Shown here: one piece after another, positions 12,280-24,239 of the stretch
Numbering within the stretch: position 1 is the stretch's first letter
How the letters are laid out: each line of letters opens with the position of its first letter
NCBI GenBank assembly: GCA_025786725.1
Contig: JAHLTZ010000041.1
Coordinates: 62,001-126,000 of the forward strand
DNA: 64,000 nt
Direction of reading: 5' to 3'
DNA from: Syncephalis fuscata
Lineage: Eukaryota > Zoopagomycota > Zoopagomycetes > Zoopagales > Piptocephalidaceae
Translations under genes and position numbers: made by a program
Notes under the pieces: generated by a model
The model's input: the letters and a program-made list of their open reading frames with translations, nothing else
Told to the model about the DNA's origin: nothing
The model's database searches: none

Positions 12280-13801
12280 AATAACGGCTAGTGATTTCAG
12301 ATGGGAATGCAAGCTTGGCTTGTCCTATATTGGACGATCCTGCCGACGGCAACGATAAAGTTTGTGTATGTTTGCAGCTACTTTAATTCCACGAGCTACT
12401 AGAAATCGTAGTGAAATTAAGCAATTAAAAAACGTTAATATACATTTGTTGCTGTAGTTAGTGTGTAATTATAAACAGTGTACAAAATGCAGTATATTAA
12501 AATACAATAACGATGTAGACATTATATTAATTCATGCATCAATATGCACGATGTGGAAAGCACCAAGTATTTAACATGGTTACGAAAGTTGTTGTTAAGG
12601 AATCTTAGTAGGAAAATAAATACCACCAATCATTTAATACAAGCATGCCATGCCAAAAGCTTTAAGAATTTACGTCACAATATCTGAAAATGTTTCACTT
12701 ACTTTTTAATTACTCGCTCAAGTACTCAGCCTAACTATTAAAATACTGTTTTGTAAAAAAATAAAGCGTGTAGAAGCCAAGATTGTTATAATAACACAAA
12801 ATAAGGTTGGACTTCACTGAGGCTGAAGACACTAAATCTGATAGTATACAAATTCGATGCAAAACCCGTACACCTTTTAAACTGATTGGACAAAATTTGA
12901 AAACGTAACTAACAACAGTAATACCAAAAGCGCGGAACTATCAAAACTGATATGTGAAAGTACTTAATTGAGCGTTTTTTATCAGAGTCTTTGTTGCGGG
13001 GCAACGCAGCTTTGTCGGAATTAAATACATGTGGGTCGGTTAAACAAAATTGATTATTTAATTTAAGGAGCCACACAATGCATGTGTACAGATAAGATAT
13101 TGATTATAATTATCCAGCACTGTAGTTTAGAGGCACATGTGATAATTAGGATACTTGTCGCGCATTGTCGACAACGTGGACTTTGGGTAAAACGTCAGAC
13201 ATTGAAAAGGGGCCGCAAGCTGTATAGCCAATGCACGTCTTAAATGGCTCGGATAGTCTGATGGCATGATCCATGTATCGATTAATCGCATTCATGTCAG
13301 GGGGCCGTTACCACTACGCTGCTTGATAACTTGTAGATATCTAACAATACTGGAAAATAGATAAAACGATAAAAGCTTGGTATTTGGACACTGACTAGGA
13401 AATAATCCCTGGACCACTACTGCTACTGCAGGGGATTGTAAATAAGGAGTAGTTGCTGAGACTCGAGTAAACACAAGGGGCGGGCACGGTTAAGGGGTGT
13501 GGGATTCCCCATGGTATATTTGACTGCTCTAGTTGAACTGACAATTATTGCATTCTAGTGGGGACATTATGCATGTTCGCGAATATGTAATAAAAAATAG
13601 CTTAAAAAATAATCAATAATATACAATTATAACGTTTTTGTTTAATAATAACACTGACTAATAGTATTAGTTCATAAAATATAATACATCAATATGAAAT
13701 ACTTGTAATATAAATCAAAGTGCCCCAAAAAAGTGCCAGCTATTAAGCAGCAATTAAATACACACGATTTATTCAAATGCATTCCGAGTTTAACGACTAG
13801 T
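12280..13801. other. Intergenic, no recognised gene
   Basis: AT-rich flanks surround a somewhat more GC-rich patch (about 13000-13520, e.g. GGGGCCGC near 13208). I translated the patch where frames are open and saw no family signature. A decayed gene or a non-coding RNA remains possible. Confidence 0.45.
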
Positions 13802-15053
13802 TTATTTCATATCAACCGGTTTAAGTAGCTCAAAGAAAGTATTCGATACTTCGCAGCCTTTATATTTTCCTGTATATAAAATTATCATGGCATTTACAAG
13901 ACGCTGTAATTTTCCTGCCTGCAATGCATCCAATTTAGGATAGCCTTGAGTTACTTGATTGGATTTAACTGGTTGGTATTCTGCTAATTGTTCAGAGTTG
14001 CTATCTAAAAGGCCAAATAAGTTCTCTATTCTAGCTCTATAATTGCCTTCCAATTCCATCCCCGTGACTGAGCCATAAGCTGTTTCAATAAAAGCTATAT
14101 CGTCTTTTTTACACAGAGAATTTCGCCAATAAAATTCCATCGAACCAAGTTCTGTCAATGGTGCCAGTTGTAAGGTTCTTTCAACATTGGTGTATACGAA
14201 ATGGACAAGATCATAATCGACAATGGTTGCTATCACCTTCCCAGTTGTTGGATGAAATCCAGCGATAATATCTAAATTGACTAGTTAGTGCACTATTAAA
14301 AATACTGCTATGCAACTTGCTTCTTTCAGCTATATCACCGTGTATAATACCAACACGACGTAAATAGAGTATACCTATAGTTCATTACAACATTCAATCT
14401 TTATCATTCAAATACAATAACCACTCACCCTGCATTGCTTGGTAAAATATTTGAGGTAAATATTCGGCTTTTGTCTGCAATGTTTTGCCATCGATAAAAT
14501 CGTCTAATGGTACACCGTATGCAAGTGTGTAAATAAAACAATTAGCCTGTACTTTTCTAAAAAATGTCGTAATATCGAATCGTTTTAACGGCAGCATAAT
14601 TCTATCTCTTCCTGGAATATTCAGCTTATCCTTGATCTTATCCAGTATCTAAGCAGTATCTAAGCAAACTGATGTTTACATAAGCTAAACTCTTACATCA
14701 AAGGCTTTGGTCTCGACTGTTATTGCATTTTTACTATTTACGCATTTAACAAATGCATATTGGTCTTGCCACTGTGAGTAACCAAAGCTTATTGTGGCAT
14801 TTGAAGCACTCCATTTAACTGGCTTTGTCAATCCAAGATACTTTTGGTTGTTTGCGTTATCCAGATAATCTCTACCAATCCCGTTGGATAATTTCTTTCC
14901 TATTAAACGTATATTAGTGCTAATGCTAATAATAACTACAATATATAGCTTACCATCAAGTGACCCGCCCACAGCACTGCTTGTCGGTATACTAAATAGT
15001 ATCATGGCTGTACAACCAGCAGTAGCAGCAGCAAAAATGCCAATTTTAACCAT
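13802..15053 (-). CDS. Secreted protein-kinase-like protein
   Basis: Five exons: complement(13802..14271, 14321..14374, 14429..14648, 14697..14899, 14954..15053), 348 residues. The N-terminus is a signal peptide (MVKIGIFAAATAGC with a hydrophobic run, then SSAVGG). Kinase landmarks appear in order: AFVKCV (candidate beta-3 Lys), ITVETKAFDIL (candidate helix-C Glu), CFIYTLAYGVPLDDFI (hinge), IIHGDIAERNII (catalytic loop, HGD for HRD, Asn present) and IVDYDL (DYD for DFG). No clear glycine loop is seen. The Asn of the catalytic loop is created by splicing across a GC-AG intron (14320-14272, donor AA|GCAAGT). Exon 3 begins at the second copy of a short tandem duplication (GCTTAGATACT twice). Family: protein-kinase-like fold, subfamily not recognised. 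A secreted location is inferred from the signal peptide. Confidence 0.7.
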
Positions 15054-16143
15054 ATTGAAGCTGTGTTTCGCTATCTATGTGTGTTTTCAAAGTAAAGTTG
15101 GTGTGTAATCTATTGATATGAAAGGAAAAGTAGAAACGTTGAATTTTAGGACATTCTAAGCATAGCCAGCAATGCTGTAGAATTTATAGCCAACTGAGTA
15201 CAAATTAATTGCAACTCAGCCTATATTGGCCCAAAATGGAATTTTTTCTATGTAACCACTTTTTTTTTCTAGTGCAAGCCAGTAAGCTGAAATCCAAAAT
15301 AAAACATTAACCAAATTTGAGCAAATTGCACGACTGACTGATAATACAATACAAACTGTATTGGCTTAATAATAAGTCGACTACTATATTATTTATTATG
15401 TGAACTATTGTATAAATTGCCATATAAACAAAGCCAACACTTATTGCCTAAAATTACAGATTATTTATAGTACTTATTGGTATCTATATTATTATTTAAT
15501 TACGATACTGAATATTATATAAACTCATATACTTTTATAATTAAATAAGCATTAACATATATTATATTTTTAATATCTTCATTCAATTGAGAATAACTGT
15601 CGTTAAAATTGTTATTTTAAATATTATAACGCTGCTTTAATAATAAAGTAGTCATAAGATTAGATAAGATAAATAGCAATCAATTATAAGATGTACACTT
15701 AGTTGTTTAATAAAATATATGAATTTATATACTAACTATTAATGAATAGAATAATAATAGTGTTAGTATTTAATGATAATAATAACAATTTACATCTTCA
15801 TTATCCATAACGCTATGATTGTAATATTTATATGATATGTAAATTTAATTGCTAGTTTATTTTAGCCTGACAGTCGATTTTAATCAGCCGTTTAGATGTA
15901 CAGTGGAAATACCAATTAATAATAATTAAAACTCCGGATTGACATTTATTACTATTCAAAATTGCGCCAATTCAAAAGTATGACATGGACAGCAATTACA
16001 TCCGCCTACATGTTATTACGAGTGCAATATCGACAAAATATATATATCCAAATGCCAAAAATTAAATTTACATGTAATTTTAGCAAAAAAACATTCCTTA
16101 TTAGGAACATGCGTAAGACCGTCAGAAACGGGCTGTTTTCCAT
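15054..16143. other. AT-rich intergenic
   Basis: Promoter side of the kinase-like gene followed by strongly AT-rich sequence (15480-15960 almost only A and T). No coding frame or RNA gene is recognised. Confidence 0.6.
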
Positions 16144-16225
16144 CGTCAGCGACAGGATTTGAACCTGTGCGGGCAGAGCCCATGTGATTTCTAGTCACAC
16201 TCCTTAACCACTCGGACACACTGAC
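16144..16225 (-). tRNA. tRNA-Ser (anticodon AGA)
   Basis: 82-nt class II cloverleaf on the minus strand. The acceptor stem is GTCAGTG with CGCTGAC and discriminator G. The D arm is CCGAGTGGTTAAGG. The anticodon stem-loop is TGTGA-CTAGAAA-TCACA, with AGA at positions 34-36. A long variable arm follows, then the T arm CAGGTTCAAATCCTG. No intron. It decodes UCU and related serine codons. Confidence 0.95.
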
Positions 16226-17076
16226 TAACTATTAAATTCAAGCAATTTTTCCGCCGCCTGCCAGCAATTTTTTTGCTCTTGTTTTATTGTAAACTATGCA
16301 ATACACAAGCGATATATTAGAATTTTAATAATGCCATTGTATTCTAGAGCTACTCAAGTAGCTATGTACAAGTTTCAGGCAGATTGGAAATAAAACGACT
16401 GATAATATTGATAGGAAAACACTGTTAGATTATAAATGTTATATTTAAAATATTTGCTACATATTAGCGTTTGTAACTTATTCATTCTAAAACTAAGGAT
16501 TTAAGTATTAGATACAAGATTAAAGCAACAAGGCTGGCATTATGTGTTGAATACATTGTTGTATTGATTTAAACTGCAAATTGTATATTTTTATGAAATA
16601 TTATGCTATTAGCACTGGCAATAAGCCAATGTAATTTTATCATTTATAATCTACCAACTGCTATCTGCTTTGTATATAAATAATTTAACAAGTATTAGTA
16701 TATTAGTATTTGCTGTTGGTATAGTAATGGTTTACATACTACTGCTATTTGTTGCGCTACAATAGTTATAGTGTTTTCAATAAATGTTCTCCAATATTGA
16801 AGAAAATAATAATAAAATATCAACAGTTATGTGACTGATTGACCAGTAAAGTGCAGAATATTAAAGCCAATTAAGGTAGGTTGCAAAATAGTAGAATAAA
16901 TTGATAAACTGCCAGTATTTAAATTTAAAATAGGTCTTTATTTATTAAAAGCACTTTAAAACGTTTTAGAAAATATATCTTATACACTTTATTAAATAGA
17001 CTAATATATAAATTTATATTTATAGCTATTTGCTCATGTATAATTAGAGTTCACATTCGAGTAATTAGTGATTTAA
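16226..17076. other. AT-rich intergenic
   Basis: Lies between tRNA-Ser and the 3' end of the P450 gene. No gene is recognised. Confidence 0.6.
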
Positions 17077-19111
17077 TTAAACATTATGCGGCTGAACCAA
17101 AAACATGTTGCCTTTAGGACGTAGAGTAAAACTTTCAATTGGAGTCATGTCGTTCTTTGAAGATGGCGTAAATGTAAAATGTCGCATCAATTCAACGATG
17201 GTCAACCGTAGCTCCATCCAGGCAAGACTTGATGAATTACATAACGTATGTTAGCCTAGAGCACATAATAATTGTGCGTTTAACTTACTTGCGTGCTATG
17301 CAAGCACGAGGACCTATAGAAAAAGGAATGGAGTACTTTTTCATTGTAGCTAAGTGTTCAGGCGTAGTAAGCCAACGTTCCGGCCGAAATACGTGTGGGT
17401 CCGGAAACACGTTTTCATCAAAGTTTATTAAAATAATACATGATGTTACTACCGTCTGTAGAAATGTGTTAGCTCAATAAATTACAATGCTTTTTGCTTA
17501 CGCCGGGCGGTAGGAAATATCCACCCAACGTTAAGCCTTCTTCGGGTATTTCACGATATAAACCATGCGATACAATTGACCTCATACGCATCGACTCCTG
17601 TAGAACTGCCTCTAAATAAGGCAGCGATTTGATTGCGTCGTATGCAATTTCAGTGCTAGAATAAGGATACACAGCCATGATTTCTTCGCGTAATTTTTGA
17701 GCGCATTCTGGATATTCTGTCATAAAATACATGATCCTGATTTTATATCAATTCAGTTTTAACGGCTAGCAACACCAATACTTCTTACCAGGTAAGTGTG
17801 ACAGAAGTGGTGTCTGTACCGGCGACCCTAGATATAAAATTAGTCAACATAATAAGGAAACCATGTGATTTACATTAGTAGAATGGATTGAGCAACAATG
17901 GTTTCATTTGACATAGTGGCACCAGTTTCCTCATCAATAGCATCAAACAGCTGTTGTAGCGTGTCTTTACCACCATTGTAGTCGCTATTTCTTCTTTTCT
18001 CAACTGTTTGTTTGGCAAACTATATAATGCACCAATAAATATCAGTAATACCATATTTATATCGTCTTACATCTAAAAGACTATCCGTATCCTTGATATT
18101 TTGACGCGCCATACTAGGATGAAACAATGAACCAAGAAATAGTTTCTAAACAACAATTTAGACAAGCCTTTTTGCTGTCTACTACCTCACCTTCACTCCA
18201 AGTGTTGTAGCAGAATCTATCCAATCCATGATTGGATGAATCTTTTCGGTTTCATCAAGCAGATTAAATGATTTACCAAATCCTATTTTGCCAATAACGT
18301 CCTATATACTAATGTCAATCGAGCGATATTACTCGATCTGAATGGTACTTACAAATGCCATATACTTTAGCAAATTCATCAAGTCGATGGTTTCGCCGGC
18401 ATTAGCATGTCTGCGTAGCCTAGCTACAAGTCGCGCCACACCAACTTTATATATCATTGGTTCCAGTTCTTTAAGTGCAGTTGGTGTATAGGCTTGTCCC
18501 ATCAAACGTTTCTGTTTAGTTTTAATAAATGGTGCCAACTGTCATTGTTTGCAAATTACCTGCACGCGGTGAAATTCAATATCTCTGCATAATCAAAATC
18601 AATAACTATTCTATTTGTTCATTGCTCCTACTTGCCTAGTAGCAAACAAATTATCGCCGCCAATTTTAAAAGCATCAAATATTGCACCTTTTTTATATTT
18701 ATGCGAACTAAGCATTTTACGAATCATTTCCGATTCTGATACCCAAACTGTTTTTGGGCCTACAGTTCGGCGTCATGGGATGGTTAATATACAGACAGTA
18801 AAGACTATATACCTACCTGTGCGCACTATCGGTCCATATTTCTTATGCATGTTTATTATAATGTTGGGGTCTTCGGTGTAAAGTTGCTTAATATTTAATG
18901 CAACCACTGTCCATAGAGTAGGCCGTGGACCTGGAATCTTGGCCAGCGGACTTACAAATTCACATTCTATAATCTGCAAGTCAATATTTGTTAACACAGC
19001 GCTATTTGTTAATAGCAAACACACCTTTTGAACTATATAAGCTGCTCCAATGACTAACGGAATCTCCCACCATAAGGCTGAGGAAAATAGTGCTAATACT
19101 GCAAAAGGCAT
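17077..19111 (-). CDS. Cytochrome P450 monooxygenase
   Basis: Twelve exons: complement(17077..17227, 17289..17455, 17502..17736, 17789..17827, 17874..18019, 18071..18145, 18191..18301, 18353..18511, 18560..18584, 18636..18759, 18817..18973, 19025..19111); 491 residues with every phase consistent. The N-terminus is a membrane anchor (MPFAVLALFSSALWWEIPLV), then the proline hinge KIPGPRP. The helix-C region FATRDIEFHR follows, then the I-helix oxygen-binding motif AGTDTTS, the K-helix ExxR as ESMR, FRPERW, and the heme loop FSIGPRACIA. The heme Cys is present; the usual Gly two residues after it is Ala. Intron 3 is GC-AG (donor AG|GCAAGT). The exon 4/5 intron is 48 nt; a 21-nt alternative was discarded because it breaks the conserved HRVQ-KRLMGQAY junction. 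Substrate unknown; probably ER-anchored. Confidence 0.93.
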
Positions 19112-19749
19112 GTTCGACTGAATAAAAGAAATAGTAGCTAAGGCGAAATACGGCGTCAGCAGCAAGCACGTCAAACAGGTCGACTATGCCGCTTTCCTGC
19201 CTTAAATCATAATCTGGTTGTCTTTATTTACGCTTTTATATTGTAAATCTATTTTTAAAATTATATAATAGCATAATACTTTTTTAAAAGTTACTGGTAG
19301 AATTATTAATACTTTAATTGATTAGCCAAATAATTCCATTGTAAATAGTAGTAATTCGTGAGCACTATAAAATAACATCAATAACATGTATCATTGTTTA
19401 ATAAAACGGCTATTATGTTCCATTATATTATGATGATTATGAAAAATTTGACTGAACATTAATTACGGTAAATTTTAACAGTATTTATTGACTGAGTTGT
19501 ATCTTGCGTCCCCTACTTCTTTCCACCATTCCTCTACTTCAGTGCAATAAAGTATTTTACAAAATCGATTGTAACGATTTAAATAATTAACAAGTCGATC
19601 AAATTGATTTATGTTCAAATTACTATTTGCCATTTGCAATCATTTTATTACACTTTTTTGTTTTCAATTAATATTTGAATTAAATTATTAGCTTAGATGA
19701 GACAGCGGTTTGTAGGCCTAGCCGTGGATTTGCAGCATTTGCCTGTCAC
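19112..19749. other. P450 upstream region
   Basis: AT-rich sequence upstream of the P450 start. The frame stays open for 21 codons above the chosen ATG (from 19174) but without another ATG. No other gene is seen. Confidence 0.5.
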
Positions 19750-20655
19750 ACAAGCTTATACGTTTATTTTAATTGACTATTTTTAATAACATTTAGTCTA
19801 TTAAACATGATAGTAGGTAGTGAGTGACATCAGTTATCAAACACTCATCATTATAGATTTATTATCTAATATGCATATATTATCACAATATGTGTTATTA
19901 CTACTTATACTCATCACTTTGCTTGATTAGCATTAAAATCATAACTAATTGACATGATCTGGTTTATTTATAAATAATCTTAATAAAACATAACTCCGTT
20001 CATATCCATATTATTTGTTCTACTAATATAACTCAGTGAATAGACTAAGTGCAATATGTTAATTTTATTAATAAAGAGTTGGAACCATACCGACAACGGT
20101 TATAGACAGCGTATGGCCAATATATAATAAAATAATAAAAATTGTAATGAATATGCAATATTGAAAGAGATTAGCAATGTTAAAGTTATTGAGCACATAT
20201 GCATGAGCAGGTGACTGACATTAGTTAAGATTTATTAATAATAAAGCTAGAACAAAAATAAAAACAGTTTTGGATATAGGAAGGCTAGGCAAATATAGAA
20301 TGATATATAAAATAATAGATGTACGGCGAAAAAGTATATAAAACGATGTCAAAGCTATAATGGATATAACGCAATAAGTGGACTGAGTAAAGTATATTGT
20401 CACATATAATAAATACATGTATTCAATATGTCATAGAACGATATAGAGCAGTGTGGGATAGTATAGAAATGATATAGGCGAATAAAGGATATATGCACAC
20501 TGAATATATGCGTACTGGATAATGAATCTACAATGATGATTAATTTAAGCTTTGATATCACTCACCACCCGTCATCATGCTCAATAGATTGAGTATTATT
20601 AAATGTAGCCATTTGACCATTAACTCACAATAAATGGCTAATAAATTCAATTAAA
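19750..20655. mobile_element. Inverted-repeat element, copy A (MITE-like)
   Basis: The inner terminal repeats are at 19797-19833 (ATTAAACATGATAG, then GGTAGTGAGTGACATCAG) and, inverted, at about 20553-20590 (ATCACTCACC, then CATCATGCTCAATAGATTGA). Similarity to the other copies continues about 65 bp outside the right repeat (CAATAAATGGCTAATAAATT). The internal part carries a minus-strand hydrophobic frame (20221-20418) shared with copy B. There is no transposase, so it is non-autonomous or dead. Boundaries are approximate; no target-site duplication was identified by eye. Confidence 0.65.
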
Positions 20656-21236
20656 TTGTATATAATAAATTACATACAATATTTTATATAATGATGTATT
20701 TATTTAACTCAATTAAAATTATTAAAATTAAAGGTTAAAAATGAAATGGTACATAGCATGTATATATTAATACAACAACAACGAGTGCGAAATGGCGTGG
20801 AATTGCGATCATATGGCTTCTATTAATATTTAATCAATCTTTCTACACATGGCCAAGAACAATAATAATCGGCCTCAAATGTTTCAATAAAATCAAATAG
20901 TATGTTACATTGTTTATTTAAACCAATTTATTAACAATATTTCAATAGAAAGTAATATAACCATGTTGTGTATAATAACGGCATGACTCTGATTGGAACG
21001 AATTGTGCTATTGTTAAAAAGAACCAAATTTGTATTAAATACCAATACAGTGAAACAAATTCTTGGGTGACCTGGTTACACGGCCATAACATATAGTGGT
21101 TTGTCGAAATCGGGTCTCATGACTTTTTATTCGCTGTTAGTGCGACTTGCTCAACTCGCCTGTACCAAGTAATTCATTATTCTCATCATTCTTTTCAAGT
21201 ATACCTTTTCTCTTAATTTGGCATTTACTTTGCAAT
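20656..21236. other. Upstream region of the Iml2-like gene
   Basis: AT-rich sequence. A motif near 21060-21080 (TTGGGTGACCTGG) recalls part of a 5S rRNA box but the rest does not match. No gene is called. Confidence 0.5.
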
Positions 21237-23771
21237 ATGAACAAGGAAGCTGACACGGAGACTGAAAAAACGGCCGGAAACAGCCAAAGTCAGGACACTA
21301 ATACAAATGGCAAGGATATATCTGCCGAGTCTAGTGAACAGAATGCAGACTCAATATCAGCTGCCGACGACAATAGGAACAACAATGGCGACCAGAATGG
21401 CCGTAGCGATATAAGCATTGATGATGAATATGCAGATCAGTTTGATTCGGTAGATTTATCTAATATTGAAGGTATTGGTCCCAATTTCCAGTCTCCACAG
21501 GAACAAGAGGCATATGGTAGGTGTTTGTGAAATGAAAGGTAGTGTAATAATTTATTATTTACTAACCATTGTGTAATATTAACAGATGATTTGGTTGCAA
21601 AAGCGGTAAGTAAAAGTGACTTTTATTTATACCAATATAGACTAATGGTCAATCCAATCTAGATAGTCGATTTCTTTCAAGGCAAGTTTGACAAGGCAGA
21701 GCGTGCTTTTTCCATTAAAGCAGACAAAGACCCACTTTCGGCCCTTACTATCGGTGCAATGAAATTTTTTAGTGGTAAGTAAATAGAAATACTATTAGCA
21801 TTACCAAATTGGTATATAACTAACATTTATCGATTATTCAGCCGTAATGACTTGTGAAGAGGTGGACATTGATGCAGCTAACCACCAGTTAAATTATTGT
21901 TGCGCGCTGGCTGACCAAGAGCGTGCTGCCACTCGGCCTGTGTCGGGTATAGCCTCAGTGGCCAATGCTGCAACTTCTGCCGTTACCAGTGTGGGTAAAT
22001 TCTTTGGTGGCGTATTATTTGGCAATGGCCAGCCTTCAGGGAAAAAATCAGCAAAGCAGCACAAACAATCGCGCAGTAGCAGTATGAGTTCATCGTCAGT
22101 AGCTGAAGCTACACTAAAACGACACAACTCTGAACTACGAGATGATGTCATTGGTGCTGAAAGTTTACTGCTGATAGCGCTTATTCAGCTACTGCAAGAA
22201 AGTATGGTTGGATTTCTTAAAGCTGGATTAAATTTAAGAAGAGGTAAGTACAAACACTGATTAATTACTGAAATTGCCTTTCTAACCACCACAAAGGCTA
22301 CAAGCAATATGAATCACTTTGGAAAGAAGTGAAGCAGTGTGGTGGACTCAATACATCATTAATAGATCGTCACACACTAAGTGGTGTTTCTTTTGGGTAA
22401 ATATTACACTCGATTGCAGTTTTAGATTATTGACTGTTTACTTAAACAATAGAATTGGTACAATTAATGTGGTACTGTCTGCTCTGCCAGCAAAAATTCT
22501 TCGAATGGTGTCAGTTTTTGGCTATACAGGCGATCGAGAGCTTGGATTTGAAATGCTGAACAATTGTTTAGATCAAAACGGACTATTGTCGCCGTTGGCG
22601 TTAATGTTGTAAGTATCTTGGATACTAATAATTAAAACGTATTTTAAATTATAAAAGTTTGATATTTTTTTATGCTGCGTTGACGCCGTTTGCACCCGAG
22701 GTCCTTGAGCCGATATATGGTAGAAAGGCTGACGAATATATAGTTTATGCCCAGAAACACTATCCAGGCAGTTCACTATACGGAATCCTAATTGCTCGCT
22801 ATGCACGACAGCGACGTAACCTTGAACAAGCAGTCAATGATTTGACCGCAATATCCGATGTGCCTTGGACTGAAACCGAGCGCTTCAAATCGACACCACT
22901 TGCACTAAAATCGTGGGAGGCACTATATCATTTATGTGCCTATGAACTAGGCATGACTGAACTATACCGGCTTAACTTTGCAAAAGCTGCCGAACATTAC
23001 AAAAAGCTGGCTGAGGTGCACTACTGGTCACAAATTACCTGCCGTTACTTGCAAGCCGTTTGTATGGAGGCGGCTGGTGATCTAGAAGGTGCAGAGACAG
23101 CCTACAATCAAGTGAAAGAAATTTCTGTCCGTAAATATAGTGGTCGTGTTATTAGTTCGGACCAATACGTGCTCCGAAAATTGAAAATGCGAGAAGAAAG
23201 CATAAAGAAGGGAGTAGAGGTGAGTAGTAAATAATATCCAGTTTAATTGCAATTAACACAAGACCATTAATAGCAGGATAGCTGGCGCCGTGCACTGGAA
23301 GTGTTGATCATTTGGAATGGACACACGTGTATGGAAAAAAGCAGATTGAACGCTGTCGTGACTGGGCTGAAAGGGCGTTAGAAACGGCCACTGGAGACGA
23401 TCGTGTCGTGACATTATGGATATCTGGCTGCATGCTTAAAGAGCTTGGCGAGCTGGATAAAGCAGATGAGCAGTTACGCCAAGCAGGAAGAATTAAAATG
23501 CAAAACGACACACTTGTTGGGCCGTTTGCACGCTACGAACGAGGAGTGGTGGCATGGCTACGTGGAAACAAAGAAGACGCCAAAAAGCACTGGGATAAAG
23601 CGCAAGCAGAAAGCAACGACTATAACTTTGAATTTCGGTAAGTGGATTTGATAATGTGTAAACTAACGGCTAACATTATGTAGTCTTGCATTCCGAATTC
23701 ATTTATGCCATGTTGGTATGGAGGATGCCGCTCAGGCGGAAAAAACGCCTACATTTATTCAATCAAGCTAA
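21237..23771 (+). CDS. Iml2/TTC39-family TPR protein (two frame breaks)
   Basis: Nine exons: 21237..21516, 21587..21605, 21663..21774, 21842..22243, 22297..22396, 22453..22608, 22658..23219, 23274..23637, 23684..23771; about 694 residues if two single missing bases are allowed. The N-terminus is acidic and disordered. The body has helical repeats (IVDFFQGKFDKAERAF, RNLEQAVNDLTAI, GDLEGAETAYNQVKE) and the family's WRRALEVLIIWNGHT box. The 19-nt exon 2 is one base short of joining exon 3 in frame (GCAAAGCG, perhaps GCAAAAGCG). Near 23333 the frame must slip one base at an A6 run (GAAAAAAGCAG) to reach KQIERCRDWAERALE. Yeast Iml2 works in lipid-droplet-linked inclusion-body clearance; TTC39 proteins are its animal relatives. 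Either assembly errors or an early pseudogene would explain the breaks; the rest of the frame is intact. Confidence 0.8.
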
Positions 23772-24239
23772 AAAAGAAATTAATCATTTATTGGTACACT
23801 GACTAAATCATTAGCCCATACAGCTATTTTAATTATCATAAGTTTGCACTATCCATTAATAAGTGGTAATATTTAGAAGTTGTTGTTGGTTATAGAGCGA
23901 TGTAGCTTGAATTTGAATAGGACTATCATTCGAGAGGCATACTAATAAAATCTGTGCTTTATTGTACTTTTATATCGTTAGCTAACATTGTAAATATTTC
24001 CAATCTCACTTCATAAATAAAATATGTTGGATCCGATTATTATAAATTATGACTGTATTTTTATATAGCTTAAAACCTCCAATTACTTGTTTCTCATTAT
24101 ACAAATAATAAAATCAATTACTGTATATTAATTTGTTTAATCCAATACAATGAAATGGCAGCTATTTTTATTATGTGCACTGTATTTCAATCATTCATCA
24201 GAATCTAAAAATTATTTAACAAAGCACATTTTGCATATA
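23772..24239. other. AT-rich spacer
   Basis: Between the Iml2-like gene and the large inverted repeat. No gene is seen. Confidence 0.55.

Noticed and set aside
13292-13474. 60-codon minus-strand frame in a GC-richer patch
   Set aside because: No family pattern and no neighbouring exons found.
18539-18559. A 21-nt intron in the P450 gene
   Set aside because: A 48-nt intron ending at CTAAACAG restores the conserved helix-C junction and matches other intron sizes.
21055-21120. 5S rRNA-like motif (TTGGGTGACCTGG)
   Set aside because: Only one short box matches; the rest does not fold or align as 5S rRNA.
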